DNA of 39,402 bases from an uncultured Alphaproteobacteria bacterium (GCA_944391585.1 CALXUD010000006.1:1-39402), one strand, 5' to 3'. Shown: positions 16,528-25,690, numbered from the stretch's first letter. The notes: generated from the sequence alone by a model not told the origin. Made by a program: numbers and translations.

Positions 16528-17115
16528 TTATTCAATACAGCAATCAACAGCTTTACGGACGAATGCTTTGAGTTTACCGAATGTGGAATTATCTGCAGAA
16601 GCTGTTGGTGTCGCTTTCGTTGTTTTAACCGGGGCGTTTACTTTTAATGCAGCCACCTGTTTTTCCAATTCTTTTTCATCGGTCATTTCCCATTTAACAT
16701 CTTTTGAGTCAATTAAGCCCATATTTAATCCCCAGAATAAACAATATAAATCATAGGCTTTGTCGAACAAATCATAAGCTTTTTCTTTATTACCTAACGA
16801 TTGTTGTTTAGTACCTACTTCAATCAAACGCATACTCGCCGAGAGTAGGTGTTTGGAAATGCACCAAACTTCACCTTCATAAGCGGGAATAATTTGTTGC
16901 ATCAAATTTTTACGCATTTCACGAATATCTTGTACCATATCATAAAAGTGCTTTTTGCCCGTTTTTGCTCCAGAGAAAATTAAATGTTCTTCAATGGAAA
17001 TCAGTTGCATAATAGCAATGGTTAAATCCTGATCAGAGGATAAATCTTTTGGATTTTTCTTTTTGGCACTATCAATTTTTTCAACAAATTCATTGAGTGA
17101 AGCAATTTTTTTCAT
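16528..17115 (-). CDS. Conserved-looking helical cytoplasmic protein, function unknown
   Basis: The protein has 195 residues and I do not recognise the family. It has no signal peptide or membrane span. Most of it is predicted helix (SLNEFVEKIDSAKKK, IAIMQLISIEEHL, QIIPAYEGEVWCISKHLL, KAYDLFDKAYDLYCLFWGL), followed by an alanine, threonine and lysine-rich linker (about 160-175) and a short C-terminal helix ending CCIE. The paired helices around 110-130 look somewhat like a tetratricopeptide unit. It lies 12 bases downstream of the membrane-protein gene and is probably in the same operon. Confidence 0.6.
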   Translation of the reverse strand: MKKIASLNEFVEKIDSAKKKNPKDLSSDQDLTIAIMQLISIEEHLIFSGAKTGKKHFYDMVQDIREMRKNLMQQIIPAYEGEVWCISKHLLSASMRLIEVGTKQQSLGNKEKAYDLFDKAYDLYCLFWGLNMGLIDSKDVKWEMTDEKELEKQVAALKVNAPVKTTKATPTASADNSTFGKLKAFVRKAVDCCIE

Positions 17116-17127
17116 CTGTATTTCTCC

Positions 17128-17655
17128 TTAAAATTCATAGATTTCTTTACAATCACAAATGGGAGCATAGTTAAAAATTAAGCTGACAATGAAGACGAGT
17201 AAAAATGGGACAACCACTTTTTCAAAAGGAAAATGTGCATGCCCGCCGTTTTTCATTTTCATCCATTCATAAAATTTCATTCCCCCGATAAAAGTGAAAG
17301 CGCCACAAATTGTAGCAAACAAAAAAGAATCAATATAAAAGATACCGATGATAATCGGATTATAAGCTAATTCACTGATATACATAAACCCAACCATCGC
17401 AATAGATAGGGTCATTAAAAAAATATCTCGTCCAAAAAAGAACCATCCTTTTTTATCGAACCAACGAATAGCCCAATAGCCCAAAATCGCCAAAAAAGCA
17501 CCGGCCCACACACCAACAACACAATCATCAACTCCAAGTTGACGCGCAATTTCTAATGAAGCGCCGATGGCAACAGTACAAACGGCACAGGCTGGATTGG
17601 CAAATGATTTAAAGCTGAATAAAAAAGTTGTTAAAAAAACTCCAAACTTAAACAT
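17128..17655 (-). CDS. Multi-pass membrane protein with CAVC and CDC motifs, function unknown
   Basis: The protein has 175 residues. An N-terminal signal-like helix is followed by NPACAVCTVAIGASLEIARQ and GVDDCVVGVWAGAF, then about four membrane helices; the C-terminus ends NYAPICDCKEIYEF. The exported face thus carries a CxxC near the N-terminus and a CxC near the C-terminus, which could form a disulfide or bind metal. I have a general memory of similar PACAVCT-GVDD proteins in unrelated bacteria, but no function. TTCTCC upstream (GGAGAA on the minus strand) gives a ribosome site. First gene of a two-gene operon. Confidence 0.65.
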   Translation of the reverse strand: MFKFGVFLTTFLFSFKSFANPACAVCTVAIGASLEIARQLGVDDCVVGVWAGAFLAILGYWAIRWFDKKGWFFFGRDIFLMTLSIAMVGFMYISELAYNPIIIGIFYIDSFLFATICGAFTFIGGMKFYEWMKMKNGGHAHFPFEKVVVPFLLVFIVSLIFNYAPICDCKEIYEF

Positions 17656-17731
17656 ATTTTTCTCCTTTTTTCTTTGTTTATAATCTAAAAGAATGTAAGT
17701 TGCAAGTGATTTTTATTTTTAAAAATAGCTC

Positions 17732-17760
17732 TTGAAATTTTAAATAAAATCTCGTATGAT
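17732..17760 (+). promoter_or_regulatory. Promoter of the lipoprotein-chorismate mutase operon
   Basis: TTGAAA (17732-17737), a 17-base spacer and TATGAT (17755-17760), 25 bases before the start codon. Confidence 0.7.
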
Positions 17761-17785
17761 GAACTCAATAAAAAAGGAGTTGGAC

Positions 17786-18232
17786 ATGAAAAAATCACTG
17801 TTGATTGTGCTTGTGGCGTGTAGTATTTTGGCGGGATGTGATTATACAAAACTACAGCCCTCTTTTAAAGATGAAGCAACTTTTCAAGGGGGAACAATGC
17901 AACCGCAGCCGAATTTTGCCCAGTTTAAAGATATTCCTATTCCGGAAAAAGCCGTGATGGATTTGAAAAAAACAATGTTATTTGGAAATGATCCTATTAT
18001 TGGTCGATTGGCTTTTTCGGCTCCTTATAATCAATCCAATTTATTTGATTTTTATATGCAAGAGATGCCTAAGTTCGGTTGGAGTGAAATTACAATGATT
18101 CGTTCGGCGAACAGTGTTTTGACCTTTTCAAAAGAAAATCGTATTGCAACTATTCAATTAGCCACAACGGTTAGTGGTTCATCGGATGTGATTTTTGATA
18201 TTTCCTTTGGTAAAGTGAACAAGGGTTATTAA
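17786..18232 (+). CDS. Lipoprotein of unknown function
   Basis: The protein has 148 residues from the ATG at 17786, which has AAAGGAG in place; an ATG 10 codons earlier overlaps the promoter and is rejected. MKKSLLIVLVACSILAGC is a lipoprotein signal with Cys18 as the lipid site. The mature part has a disordered PQPNFAQFKDIPIPEKA stretch and a compact alpha/beta domain of about 90 residues (FDFYMQEMPKFGWSEITMI, then VLTFSKENRIATIQL). The pattern of a small envelope domain with IPIPE followed by FY-M-GW recalls proteins annotated as DUF4864/DUF4810-like, but I cannot name it. The next gene starts one base after its stop. Confidence 0.7.
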   Translation: MKKSLLIVLVACSILAGCDYTKLQPSFKDEATFQGGTMQPQPNFAQFKDIPIPEKAVMDLKKTMLFGNDPIIGRLAFSAPYNQSNLFDFYMQEMPKFGWSEITMIRSANSVLTFSKENRIATIQLATTVSGSSDVIFDISFGKVNKGY

Positions 18233-18233
18233 A

Positions 18234-19094
18234 GTGATTCAAGATATTTCTGCTTTAAATTCGTTAAACGATCAGATTGACGAAATTGATACTGATATTT
18301 TGGTAATGTTAGCTCGCCGATTTGAAATTATCAAATGCTTGATGATGGCGCGAAATTTGTCTGAGGATGATTTATCCTATGATCCGGCTCAAGAAGCGAT
18401 GATTATGCGCAGATTGCTCAAAAAAAATAACGGTGTTTTATCAGTGCCGACATTGACCAAGATTTGGCGAGAGATTATCACAACAGGTCAACGTCTACAT
18501 AAAGATTTTACGGTTGCTGTTTATATGAAAGAACGCCCAAATGAAATGTTGGAATTAGCCAAAGATTATTTTGGTATTACAGGGCGTTATTTGTCTTGTC
18601 TATCTGTTTCACAGACAATCTATAAAATTGATATGAATGAAGCGGATATAGGGATTGTTCCACTTTTTGAAGAAACAGATGAAGCATGGTGGACGGCCTT
18701 AACATCCAAAGAACATAATCATTTAAAAATTGTGGCACGTTTACCTTTTGTAACAACGTGTGAACAGCCTCATAAAAAAGAAGCATTTGTTATTAGTGCG
18801 GTTGATAACAGGGAAACGGGAAAAGATCGATCCCTATTTGCGATTGAAATGGCATCTCATACTTCTCGTGCGGCTTTAAAGACAATGTTGTCCGAGGTGG
18901 GGTTGAATGTTTCTCAGGTTTGGACTGCCCCCAATTTATCACATATTCATTTGTTTGCGGTTGAGTTAGATGGATATATTTCTATCTCTGATAAAAAAAT
19001 ACTTGCTTTTCAGGAAAAATACCCTAAAAATATCCAAATGATACGGTATATTGGTGGATATGCCGTTCCGGAGGTTATTGAACAAGGGAATTAA
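18234..19094 (+). CDS. Chorismate mutase (AroQ type) with C-terminal PheA-like region
   Basis: The protein has 286 residues with a GTG start. Residues about 5-88 form an AroQ helical domain (LNSLNDQIDEIDTDILVML, ARRFEIIKCL, then LTKIWREIITTGQRL), which converts chorismate to prephenate. The rest (about 92-280) resembles a reduced prephenate dehydratase and ACT-like module: VAVYMKERPNEML, EADIGIVPLFEE and a regulatory-looking stretch after SLFAIEMASHTSRAALKTML. The typical dehydratase TRF motif is not seen, so only mutase activity is proposed. It is probably cytoplasmic and co-transcribed with the lipoprotein before it and the membrane protein after it. Confidence 0.75.
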   Translation: MIQDISALNSLNDQIDEIDTDILVMLARRFEIIKCLMMARNLSEDDLSYDPAQEAMIMRRLLKKNNGVLSVPTLTKIWREIITTGQRLHKDFTVAVYMKERPNEMLELAKDYFGITGRYLSCLSVSQTIYKIDMNEADIGIVPLFEETDEAWWTALTSKEHNHLKIVARLPFVTTCEQPHKKEAFVISAVDNRETGKDRSLFAIEMASHTSRAALKTMLSEVGLNVSQVWTAPNLSHIHLFAVELDGYISISDKKILAFQEKYPKNIQMIRYIGGYAVPEVIEQGN

Positions 19095-19910
19095 ATGATT
19101 AAAATCTTTCAAAAAAATCAAACCAATTCTCCCGATCGGCTGGGGGCTTATCCGGAGCGGATGCAGGTGCGTGCATTGCCCGAACGCCGATTTTTAAAAA
19201 CATCTCGCATGTTGGCGGTGGCAACAATTATCAACATTGTTGTTTTATTTATGTTGGGAACAATTTATATTTATTTGACGGATCATGCTGATGTATCTAT
19301 TTCCGGCCGTCAAACGGCACACTTGTATTCTATTGATTATGAAAAGAAAAAATTGATTCCTTCAGAGTATTATACTAACGATATTGCAAATCGTTATTTA
19401 ATCCATGAAGCGAATTTACGGGATTATATTAACCAGCGTCATACAATCCTTTGGGATGATAACGCAATGGTGACGCGTTGGAATGAGCGTTCATGGCTTT
19501 CGCGTGCTTCTTCTAATAATGTATGGAGTGTTTTAAAAGAAGCTTTAAATTATGAATTGGGTAGTTCACGGGCATTGGAGTTTGTGCGCGATGTGCATAT
19601 TTATGATTTAAATAATGTATATGGTAATTTGTGGGAAGGCGTGATTGAGACATTTGATATGCCGATTCCGGATGCATTTAATCCTTTGTGTCAATGCTCA
19701 GATAATTCTAAAGAGTGTATCCAATGCAAAATATTATACGCCAAAAATCGCCATCGTTATAAAGTTTATATCCGTACGACTTTGGATGGTCCGAAAACAA
19801 TAACTAATCCGTATGGCTTTATGGTGGATGGTTATTATTTATTACATATGCCGACAACACCGGACGATCCGGTGTGGGATTTGCCGCGCGTTTTAAGACC
19901 AGATCTATAA
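19095..19910 (+). CDS. Single-pass inner-membrane protein, possibly VirB8-like
   Basis: The protein has 271 residues. A basic cytoplasmic N-terminus (about 1-38), one membrane helix (about 40-63, MLAVATIINIVVLFMLGTIYIYL) and a large periplasmic part. The topology, the segment RYLIHEANLRDYINQRHTI and the following VWSVLKEAL resemble the start of the NTF2-like domain of VirB8 type IV secretion proteins. A cysteine cluster CQCSDNSKECIQC lies at about 199-211 and is not typical of VirB8. A VirD4-like gene is in the same window but about 18 kb away. The ATG directly abuts the stop of the mutase gene. Alternative: an unrelated envelope protein. Confidence 0.45.
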   Translation: MIKIFQKNQTNSPDRLGAYPERMQVRALPERRFLKTSRMLAVATIINIVVLFMLGTIYIYLTDHADVSISGRQTAHLYSIDYEKKKLIPSEYYTNDIANRYLIHEANLRDYINQRHTILWDDNAMVTRWNERSWLSRASSNNVWSVLKEALNYELGSSRALEFVRDVHIYDLNNVYGNLWEGVIETFDMPIPDAFNPLCQCSDNSKECIQCKILYAKNRHRYKVYIRTTLDGPKTITNPYGFMVDGYYLLHMPTTPDDPVWDLPRVLRPDL

Positions 19911-19915
19911 TTAAT

Positions 19916-20275
19916 TTAAATACGTCCATATACATCTTGAAAACGAACGATATCGTTTTCATCAAGTAAATCACCTGTTTGAATTTCAATAAAGATAAGG
20001 GATGTATCTGTTTTATTGACAATCCGATGTTTAGTTTCAAGAGGAATAAAGGCATGTGTGCCGTTGGGAGCATTAAAAACCCTTTCCCCAATTGTTATTT
20101 CAGCCGAACCAGAAATGACAATCCAATGTTCTGAACGGTGATGATGTAATTGTAAAGAAAGTTGCTGATGGGGCATCACTTCAATGCGTTTGACAATGTA
20201 AGCGGGACCAATATCTAAAACGATCCATTTTCCCCACGGACGTGTTTCTCTCTCCCCGAGATAATAAGCAATCAT
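19916..20275 (-). CDS. Cupin protein, mannose-6-phosphate isomerase type II-like
   Basis: The protein has 119 residues: a single cupin barrel. Motifs RPWGKWIVLD, IEVMPHQQLSLQLHHHRSEHWIVISG (metal-binding His residues) and HAFIPLETKHRI match the C-terminal isomerase domain of bifunctional mannose-1-phosphate guanylyltransferase/mannose-6-phosphate isomerase. Here it stands alone without the nucleotidyltransferase half. It probably interconverts mannose-6-phosphate and fructose-6-phosphate for sugar-nucleotide supply. Its ATG lies 4 bases after the ruvX stop, so the two are co-transcribed. Confidence 0.85.
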   Translation of the reverse strand: MIAYYLGERETRPWGKWIVLDIGPAYIVKRIEVMPHQQLSLQLHHHRSEHWIVISGSAEITIGERVFNAPNGTHAFIPLETKHRIVNKTDTSLIFIEIQTGDLLDENDIVRFQDVYGRI

Positions 20276-20279
20276 GATC

Positions 20280-20735
20280 TTATTCCCCCAATTGATTTAA
20301 AACCGATTGCAATAAAAAAGAAGCCACCACAGCATCTAAGTTTTGTTTAATCTTCTTAGTTGAAAGCCCTAAATCTGTTTGTAATTTTTCTTCTGTTGAA
20401 ATGGATGAATAACGTTCATCCACAAATAATACAGGTAAACCATATTTTTCAATTAAACGATTTGTGAACAAGCGCACTTGATGAGCGGATTTTCCTTCAC
20501 AACCATCAGATTGAAAGGGCATTCCAATTACAAAACCGCCTATGTTTCTGGAATTGATAATTTCATCCAATTCAGCAATTTTGTGAATAATTTTAAAAGG
20601 AAATGCCAACACGCGACGTGTATCCGATACTGCAACTCCAATTCGAACAGCTCCGTAATCAATTCCGATAAGAGCTGTGTTAGGCTTTAAATTTTTTTTA
20701 AAGTTAGTTAGTGAAAATTCTTGTGTTTTTGTCAT
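20280..20735 (-). CDS. ruvX: Putative pre-16S rRNA nuclease / Holliday junction resolvase (YqgF)
   Basis: The protein has 151 residues with the RNase H-like fold of YqgF/RuvX. Signature segments are LIGIDYGAVRIGVAVSD (the first catalytic Asp), GGFVIGMPFQSDG and FVDERYSS, and a C-terminal DAVVASFLLQSVL containing the last acidic residue. In E. coli the family trims the 5' end of 16S rRNA. The first 15 residues are a variable extension. It is divergently oriented to rpiB, which is 55 bases away, and heads the operon with the cupin gene. Confidence 0.93.
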   Translation of the reverse strand: MTKTQEFSLTNFKKNLKPNTALIGIDYGAVRIGVAVSDTRRVLAFPFKIIHKIAELDEIINSRNIGGFVIGMPFQSDGCEGKSAHQVRLFTNRLIEKYGLPVLFVDERYSSISTEEKLQTDLGLSTKKIKQNLDAVVASFLLQSVLNQLGE

Positions 20736-20790
20736 GATTCAGATAAGATGCCTTTGTGTTTAACTTCTTATAACAGAAAAGGAAGCTGCT

Positions 20791-21246
20791 ATGCAAGAAA
20801 AAAGAATTGCAATTGCATCTGACCATGCTGGATGTTCTTTAAAAAAAACTTTGGTGCAATATCTGGAAAGTCAGGGATATCCAACATTAGATTTTGGGGT
20901 TTATGATTCTGATACGCCAGTGGATTATCCTGATCAGGCCGTGCGTGTAGCTAAGGCACTTTATCAAAATGAAGCGGATATTGGTATTCTTTCTTGTGGC
21001 TCTGGAATAGGGATGAGTATTGCCATTAATCGTTATCCATTCGCACGCGGTGCGTTGGTATGTAATATAGAAATGGCACGTTTAGCCCGGTTTCATAATA
21101 ATGCAAATGTATTAGTTTTAGGGGGGAGAATGATAGATGAGAATGCAGCAATTGAATGTTTAAAAATGTTTTTACAAACCCCGTTTGAAGGGGGGCGGCA
21201 TGAAGCGCGTGTGAAAAAATTAGGAGAATTACCCCGTGACTTATAA
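20791..21246 (+). CDS. rpiB: Ribose-5-phosphate isomerase B
   Basis: The protein has 151 residues. [21 protein letters not shown] and [19 protein letters not shown] with the catalytic Cys are diagnostic of the RpiB family; the closing [11 protein letters not shown] is also typical. It interconverts ribose-5-phosphate and ribulose-5-phosphate in the pentose phosphate pathway. It overlaps glyA by 11 bases, and the last codons carry the glyA ribosome site. rpiB-glyA-nrdR is a common alphaproteobacterial order. Confidence 0.96.
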   Translation: MQEKRIAIASDHAGCSLKKTLVQYLESQGYPTLDFGVYDSDTPVDYPDQAVRVAKALYQNEADIGILSCGSGIGMSIAINRYPFARGALVCNIEMARLARFHNNANVLVLGGRMIDENAAIECLKMFLQTPFEGGRHEARVKKLGELPRDL

Positions 21247-22540
21247 AAAAGATTTTTTTGAATTAAAACTTGAAAATTCAGATAAAGAAGTGGCTGATAC
21301 TATTCAAGAAGAACTCAAACGTCAACAAAACCATATTGAATTAATTGCATCGGAAAACATTGTTTCCAAAGCAGTCATGGAAGCGGCCGGTAGTGTAATG
21401 ACAAATAAGTATGCTGAAGGATATCCACATAAAAGATATTATCATGGTTGTGAATGTGTGGATAAGGTAGAAGAATTAGCTATTAAACGAGCTCAAAAAT
21501 TATTTGGAGCTCAATTTGCCAATGTCCAGCCACATTCAGGTTCACAAGCGAATCAAGCTGTTTATTTGGCCTTATTGCATCCGGGGGATACAATTTTAGG
21601 TATGAGTTTAGATGCCGGGGGACATTTAACCCATGGCTCACGTGTTTCTTCATCTGGGAAATACTATCATGCCATTGGATATGGTGTTAATCCGGCTACC
21701 GGTTTATTGGATTATGATCAAGTTGAAAAATTGGCGAAAGAACATCATCCTAAATTAATTATAGCAGGGGGATCTGCTTATGCCAGAATTATTGATTTTA
21801 AACGGTTCCGTCAAATAGCTGATTCTGTGGGAGCTTATTTAATGGTCGATATGGCTCATTTCGCAGGATTAGTGGCTGGAGGAGTTTATCCGAATCCTGT
21901 TCCAATTGCTGATGTAGTTACAACAACAACCCATAAAACTTTGCGGGGAACAAGAGGAGGGCTTATTTTAACAAATAATGAAGAAATTGCTAAAAAAATC
22001 AATTCGGCTATTTTCCCAGGATTACAGGGAGGACCATTGATGCATATCATTGCAGCTAAAGCAGTAGCTTTAGGAGAAGCTTTACAACCCTCTTTTAAAG
22101 AGTATGCCGCTCAAGTTGTTAAAAATGCTAAAGCTATGGAAAAAGTTTTTAAGGAACGTGGTATTGACATGGTTTCCGGTGGAACAGATTCGCATTTAAT
22201 CCTTCTAGATTTACGTTCTAAAGGTTTAACAGGAAAAGAAGTATGCGATGCCTTAGCCAAAGTTCATATTATTTGTAATAAGAATGCCGTTCCTAATGAT
22301 CCAGAAAAACCAACTATTACTTCGGGGTTACGTGTTGGAACGGCTGCCGGAACAACTCGTGGTTTTGGGGAAGAGGAGTTTAAAAAAATCGCTCATATCA
22401 TCGCTGATGTATGTGATGCATTGGTTGCAAAAGTTGAAGAAAATATAGATTGGGAACAAAAAATTATTGATAAAGTCAATGAGATTGTGCGTTTATTCCC
22501 TATTTATAACTCTTTAAGCAATATGGTGGCGGAGCTTTAA
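21236..22540 (+). CDS. glyA: Serine hydroxymethyltransferase
   Basis: The protein has 434 residues with a GTG start inside the end of rpiB and AGGAG upstream. [65 protein letters not shown] and [14 protein letters not shown], whose Lys binds PLP, are all classical. The enzyme converts serine and tetrahydrofolate to glycine and methylene-tetrahydrofolate, the main source of one-carbon units. The nrdR start follows its stop by one base. Confidence 0.98.
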   Translation: MTYKKDFFELKLENSDKEVADTIQEELKRQQNHIELIASENIVSKAVMEAAGSVMTNKYAEGYPHKRYYHGCECVDKVEELAIKRAQKLFGAQFANVQPHSGSQANQAVYLALLHPGDTILGMSLDAGGHLTHGSRVSSSGKYYHAIGYGVNPATGLLDYDQVEKLAKEHHPKLIIAGGSAYARIIDFKRFRQIADSVGAYLMVDMAHFAGLVAGGVYPNPVPIADVVTTTTHKTLRGTRGGLILTNNEEIAKKINSAIFPGLQGGPLMHIIAAKAVALGEALQPSFKEYAAQVVKNAKAMEKVFKERGIDMVSGGTDSHLILLDLRSKGLTGKEVCDALAKVHIICNKNAVPNDPEKPTITSGLRVGTAAGTTRGFGEEEFKKIAHIIADVCDALVAKVEENIDWEQKIIDKVNEIVRLFPIYNSLSNMVAEL

Positions 22541-22541
22541 A

Positions 22542-22997
22542 ATGCGTTGTCCTTTTTGTGGTTGTATTGATAGTCAGGTTAAAGATTCTCGCCCGAATGA
22601 GGATTACTCTTGTATTCGTCGGCGTCGCGTATGCCCAGAATGTGGATCTCGGTTTACAACATTTGAACGGGTACAGCTTCGAGAGTTAGCTGTCTTGAAA
22701 AAAAATGATATGCAGGTTCCTTTTGAAAGAGAAAAATTATATAAATCTATAGAATTAGCCGTGCGAAAACGTAATATCGATACAGTGCGTTTGGAAAAAA
22801 TCGTAAATAGTATTGTGCGACAATTAGAAGCATCTGGTGAACCTGTTATAAAATCTTCGGATATCGGTAAGCTGGTTATGGAATCTCTTTTAGGACTTGA
22901 CAAAGTTGCTTATATTCGTTATGCCTCTGTCTATAAAAATTTTAACTCAACAAAGGATTTTGAAGAATTTGTTGCTAATCTAATGGGAAATAAATAA
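22542..22997 (+). CDS. nrdR: Transcriptional repressor NrdR
   Basis: The protein has 151 residues. The N-terminal zinc ribbon is MRCPFCGC and [13 protein letters not shown] (two Cys pairs), followed by an ATP-cone domain ([19 protein letters not shown]). NrdR senses dATP/ATP and represses ribonucleotide reductase genes. It sits between glyA and nusB. The riboflavin genes that usually separate nrdR and nusB in alphaproteobacteria are absent, and its stop overlaps the nusB start by one base. Confidence 0.97.
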   Translation: MRCPFCGCIDSQVKDSRPNEDYSCIRRRRVCPECGSRFTTFERVQLRELAVLKKNDMQVPFEREKLYKSIELAVRKRNIDTVRLEKIVNSIVRQLEASGEPVIKSSDIGKLVMESLLGLDKVAYIRYASVYKNFNSTKDFEEFVANLMGNK

Positions 22998-23476
22998 TGA
23001 CTGAAAAAACTTCAACTTTAAAATATACAAATGCAAGATTATTAGCAATTCAAGCTATTTATATGTCCGATTTTTCCGATGAAAATTTTGATCGAATTAT
23101 CAGTCGATTTGTGCTGGGTGAAGTGGGAGGTCAAGTAATTGTTGAGCGAGAAAAAGGAAAGGAAGAAATTATTGATATTCAGTCCGCAGATTTAAAATTA
23201 TTCACAAAAATTATGAAGGAGTTTGTGGATAAAAAAGAAGATATTGATGAGACAATAAAAACAGCCTTAACAAAAGAAATGACATTAGAGCGCTTAGAGT
23301 TAATTTTAAAATGTATTTTGCGTGCGGGTATAGCAGAATTTTATGCAAATCCAAAATTAGATGCTCCTATTATTATTAACGAATATACAGATATTGCACG
23401 TTCCTTTTTTGATGGTCCAGAAGTAAAAATGGTTAATGCTATTTTAGATAGATTTGGTAAAGTTATTAAAGGATAA
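22997..23476 (+). CDS. nusB: Transcription antitermination factor NusB
   Basis: The protein has 159 residues and is all helical. Family features are RLLAIQAIYMSDFS near the start, LERLELILKCILRAGIAEF and IIINEYTDIARSFFDGPEVKMVNAILDRF at the end (the last two read across a continuous 60-residue stretch). It joins NusE (S10) on boxA RNA to allow rRNA antitermination. There is a loop insertion around 45-60 (GGQVIVEREKGKEE). Last gene of the rpiB operon. Confidence 0.93.
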   Translation: MTEKTSTLKYTNARLLAIQAIYMSDFSDENFDRIISRFVLGEVGGQVIVEREKGKEEIIDIQSADLKLFTKIMKEFVDKKEDIDETIKTALTKEMTLERLELILKCILRAGIAEFYANPKLDAPIIINEYTDIARSFFDGPEVKMVNAILDRFGKVIKG

Positions 23477-23519
23477 ATAAGAAAAATAAATAGGGGAAAA
23501 TTTTTTTATTTCTTTTCTC

Positions 23520-23548
23520 TTGCATAAAATAGAATTATTCTGTAAAAG
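23520..23548 (+). promoter_or_regulatory. pyrG promoter
   Basis: TTGCAT (23520-23525), a 17-base spacer and TAAAAG (23543-23548), 28 bases before the pyrG start. Confidence 0.6.
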
Positions 23549-23576
23549 AAAAAGAAAACACTGAGGTAAAATTTTC

Positions 23577-25217
23577 ATGACAAAGTACATCTTTATTTTG
23601 GGTGGTGTGGTTTCCAGTTTAGGAAAAGGCATCGCCTCCGCTTCTATTGGTTGTTTATTGAAATCCCGAGGATATTCTGTTCGGATGCGTAAATTAGATC
23701 CTTATTTGAATGTAGATCCTGGGACAATGTCTCCTTATCAACACGGAGAGGTTTTTGTAACTCATGATGGAGCTGAAACAGATTTGGATTTAGGGCATTA
23801 TGAACGATTCGCTGATTTAAATTGTCATAAAACCGATTCGGTGTCTGGCGGTCGGATCTATTATAACGTTTTACAAAAGGAGCGACGGGGTGATTATTTA
23901 GGGGCAACGGTTCAAATGATTCCTCACGTATCCAATGAAATTAAAACTTTTATTTCTTCGGATTTACATAATGAAGATTTCGTTTTATATGAGGTAGGGG
24001 GAACGGTTGGAGATATTGAAGCAACCTTATTTTTAGAAGCCATTCGGCAGTTTCGTAATGAAGTAGGAAAAGAAAATGTTTTAATCGTATTTTTAACTTT
24101 ATTGCCTTATATTGAATCAGCCGGAGAAATGAAAACAAAACCGACACAGCATGCCGTTAAAACTTTATTGCAAGTCGGAATTCAGCCGGATATTTTATTA
24201 TGTAGAACTCAGAAAATGATTTCTGAAGACGAACGACGTAAAATAGCTCTTTTTTGCAATGTGAATAAAGAAAGTGTAATTAGTGCTTTATCCGTTGATA
24301 ATATTTATAAAATCCCTTTGACATATCATCAACAAGGACTTGATACTCAAGTGTTAAAACATTTTAATATGTTGGAATCCTCTCCGGAGCCGGATTTGTC
24401 TAAGTGGGAAGAAATTGTTAAAATTTCATCGGCTTATGAAAAAACTGTAGAAATAGCTGTTGTAGGTAAATATTGTGGCTTACAAGATGCCTATAAATCT
24501 TTAGGAGAAGCGTTAACTCATGCTGGTATTGCAAACCATGCAAAAGTAAAAGTAACATGGATGGATGCCTCTCAATTAGAGCCAATGTCCGATGAAGATG
24601 TAGCAAATACATTAAAACCGTTTGCGGGCATTTTAGTGCCAGGCGGTTTTGGCGATCGCGGTATTGAAGGTAAAATTCGAGCCGTGCAATATGCTCGTGA
24701 AAATAATGTCCCGTATTTTGGTATTTGTTTAGGAATGCAAATGGCTGTTATTGAAGCTTGTCGTCATTTGGTAGGGATAAAAGACGCTGGATCGGCCGAA
24801 TTTGAAAAACCTTGTACGCCGGTTATTTCTAAAATGCGTGTGTGGGAAAAAGATGGTGTGAAATGTATTCGGCCAGATAACGGTGATTTAGGTGGAACAA
24901 TGCGATTGGGAGCATATCCGTGTGTGATTCAGGAAGGATCTCTGGCGCATCGGATTTATGGTCAAACAGATATTGAAGAACGTCATCGGCATCGGTATGA
25001 AATGGATATTTCTTATGCTCCACAATTAGAAGAAAAAGGCGTTGTTTTGTCTGGGAAATCACCAGATGGATTATTGCCGGAAATTATTGAGATTCCGGAA
25101 CATCCGTTCTTTATCGGCGTGCAATTTCATCCGGAATTTACCTCACGGCCGGGACGACCGAATCCGATTTTTAAGGCTTTTATTGAAGCAGCTATCAAAA
25201 AAGATATTTTGCTCTAA
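23577..25217 (+). CDS. pyrG: CTP synthase
   Basis: The protein has 546 residues, the usual length. The synthase domain opens with FILGGVVSSLGKGIASASIG (P-loop) and contains KLDPYLNVDPGTMSPYQHGE and GGTVGDIE. The glutaminase domain shows LVPGGFGDRG, GICLGMQ with the nucleophilic Cys, and GVQFHPEFTSRPGRP with the catalytic His and Glu. It makes CTP from UTP, glutamine and ATP. The ATG follows GAGG. It has its own promoter; no clear terminator is seen in the 83 bases after it. Confidence 0.98.
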   Translation: MTKYIFILGGVVSSLGKGIASASIGCLLKSRGYSVRMRKLDPYLNVDPGTMSPYQHGEVFVTHDGAETDLDLGHYERFADLNCHKTDSVSGGRIYYNVLQKERRGDYLGATVQMIPHVSNEIKTFISSDLHNEDFVLYEVGGTVGDIEATLFLEAIRQFRNEVGKENVLIVFLTLLPYIESAGEMKTKPTQHAVKTLLQVGIQPDILLCRTQKMISEDERRKIALFCNVNKESVISALSVDNIYKIPLTYHQQGLDTQVLKHFNMLESSPEPDLSKWEEIVKISSAYEKTVEIAVVGKYCGLQDAYKSLGEALTHAGIANHAKVKVTWMDASQLEPMSDEDVANTLKPFAGILVPGGFGDRGIEGKIRAVQYARENNVPYFGICLGMQMAVIEACRHLVGIKDAGSAEFEKPCTPVISKMRVWEKDGVKCIRPDNGDLGGTMRLGAYPCVIQEGSLAHRIYGQTDIEERHRHRYEMDISYAPQLEEKGVVLSGKSPDGLLPEIIEIPEHPFFIGVQFHPEFTSRPGRPNPIFKAFIEAAIKKDILL

Positions 25218-25300
25218 AAATAAATATTTTTTAAAAGTAATTTTACTCTGAAAAATTTTATTATAAAAAAATCAAGAGATTCTTTTTAAATTTTTTTTAC

Positions 25301-25690
25301 TTATGCTTTCACGTGTTGCGATTGAATGACTTTATTTTGGGTATGAGTTTTTATTTTAACCGGCAATTTTTTTAATAAACGATAGGCGTCTTTAGGAACA
25401 CCCATTAAATAGGCTCGTGTTTCTGGCATTTCCCAAATGTCAGCATAAGTATTTAAAAATTGTGCTGCTTCATCACTTGTGTCAAATGCTTTGTTGAGTG
25501 TAGCGATTAATAAAGGAAACTTTGAACCAGAAGGTTTCTCGTGTATTTCAAATAAAACGCCGTAAAATTTTTCATCCTCTTTTGATTGAATGACAGATAA
25601 ATAATAATATTCATTCATGAAAGATTGAATTTTTTTTACCTCATTTAAAGGTAAATTCCATTTTTGGGATAATTCAGAAAGCAGAGACAT
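25301..25690 (-). CDS. Small cytoplasmic protein of unknown function
   Basis: The protein has 129 residues; the family is not recognised. It has no signal peptide. It mixes helix (LLSELSQKWNLPLNEVKKIQ) with strands (YYYLSVIQSKEDEKFYGVLFEI) and ends in a basic region. VPKDAYRLLKKLP near residue 100 resembles IPEEAFQFIRPLK at a similar place in the protein encoded just upstream, and both have a YYYL/YFYL-led strand pair, so they may be distant paralogues. The ribosome site is AGGAA. It is 10 bases after the neighbour, in one operon. Confidence 0.55.
   Translation of the reverse strand: MSLLSELSQKWNLPLNEVKKIQSFMNEYYYLSVIQSKEDEKFYGVLFEIHEKPSGSKFPLLIATLNKAFDTSDEAAQFLNTYADIWEMPETRAYLMGVPKDAYRLLKKLPVKIKTHTQNKVIQSQHVKA

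Noticed and set aside
16333-16647. 104-codon plus-strand frame across the C4-like region
   Set aside because: It runs antisense to the leader and into the opposite-strand gene; no ribosome site.
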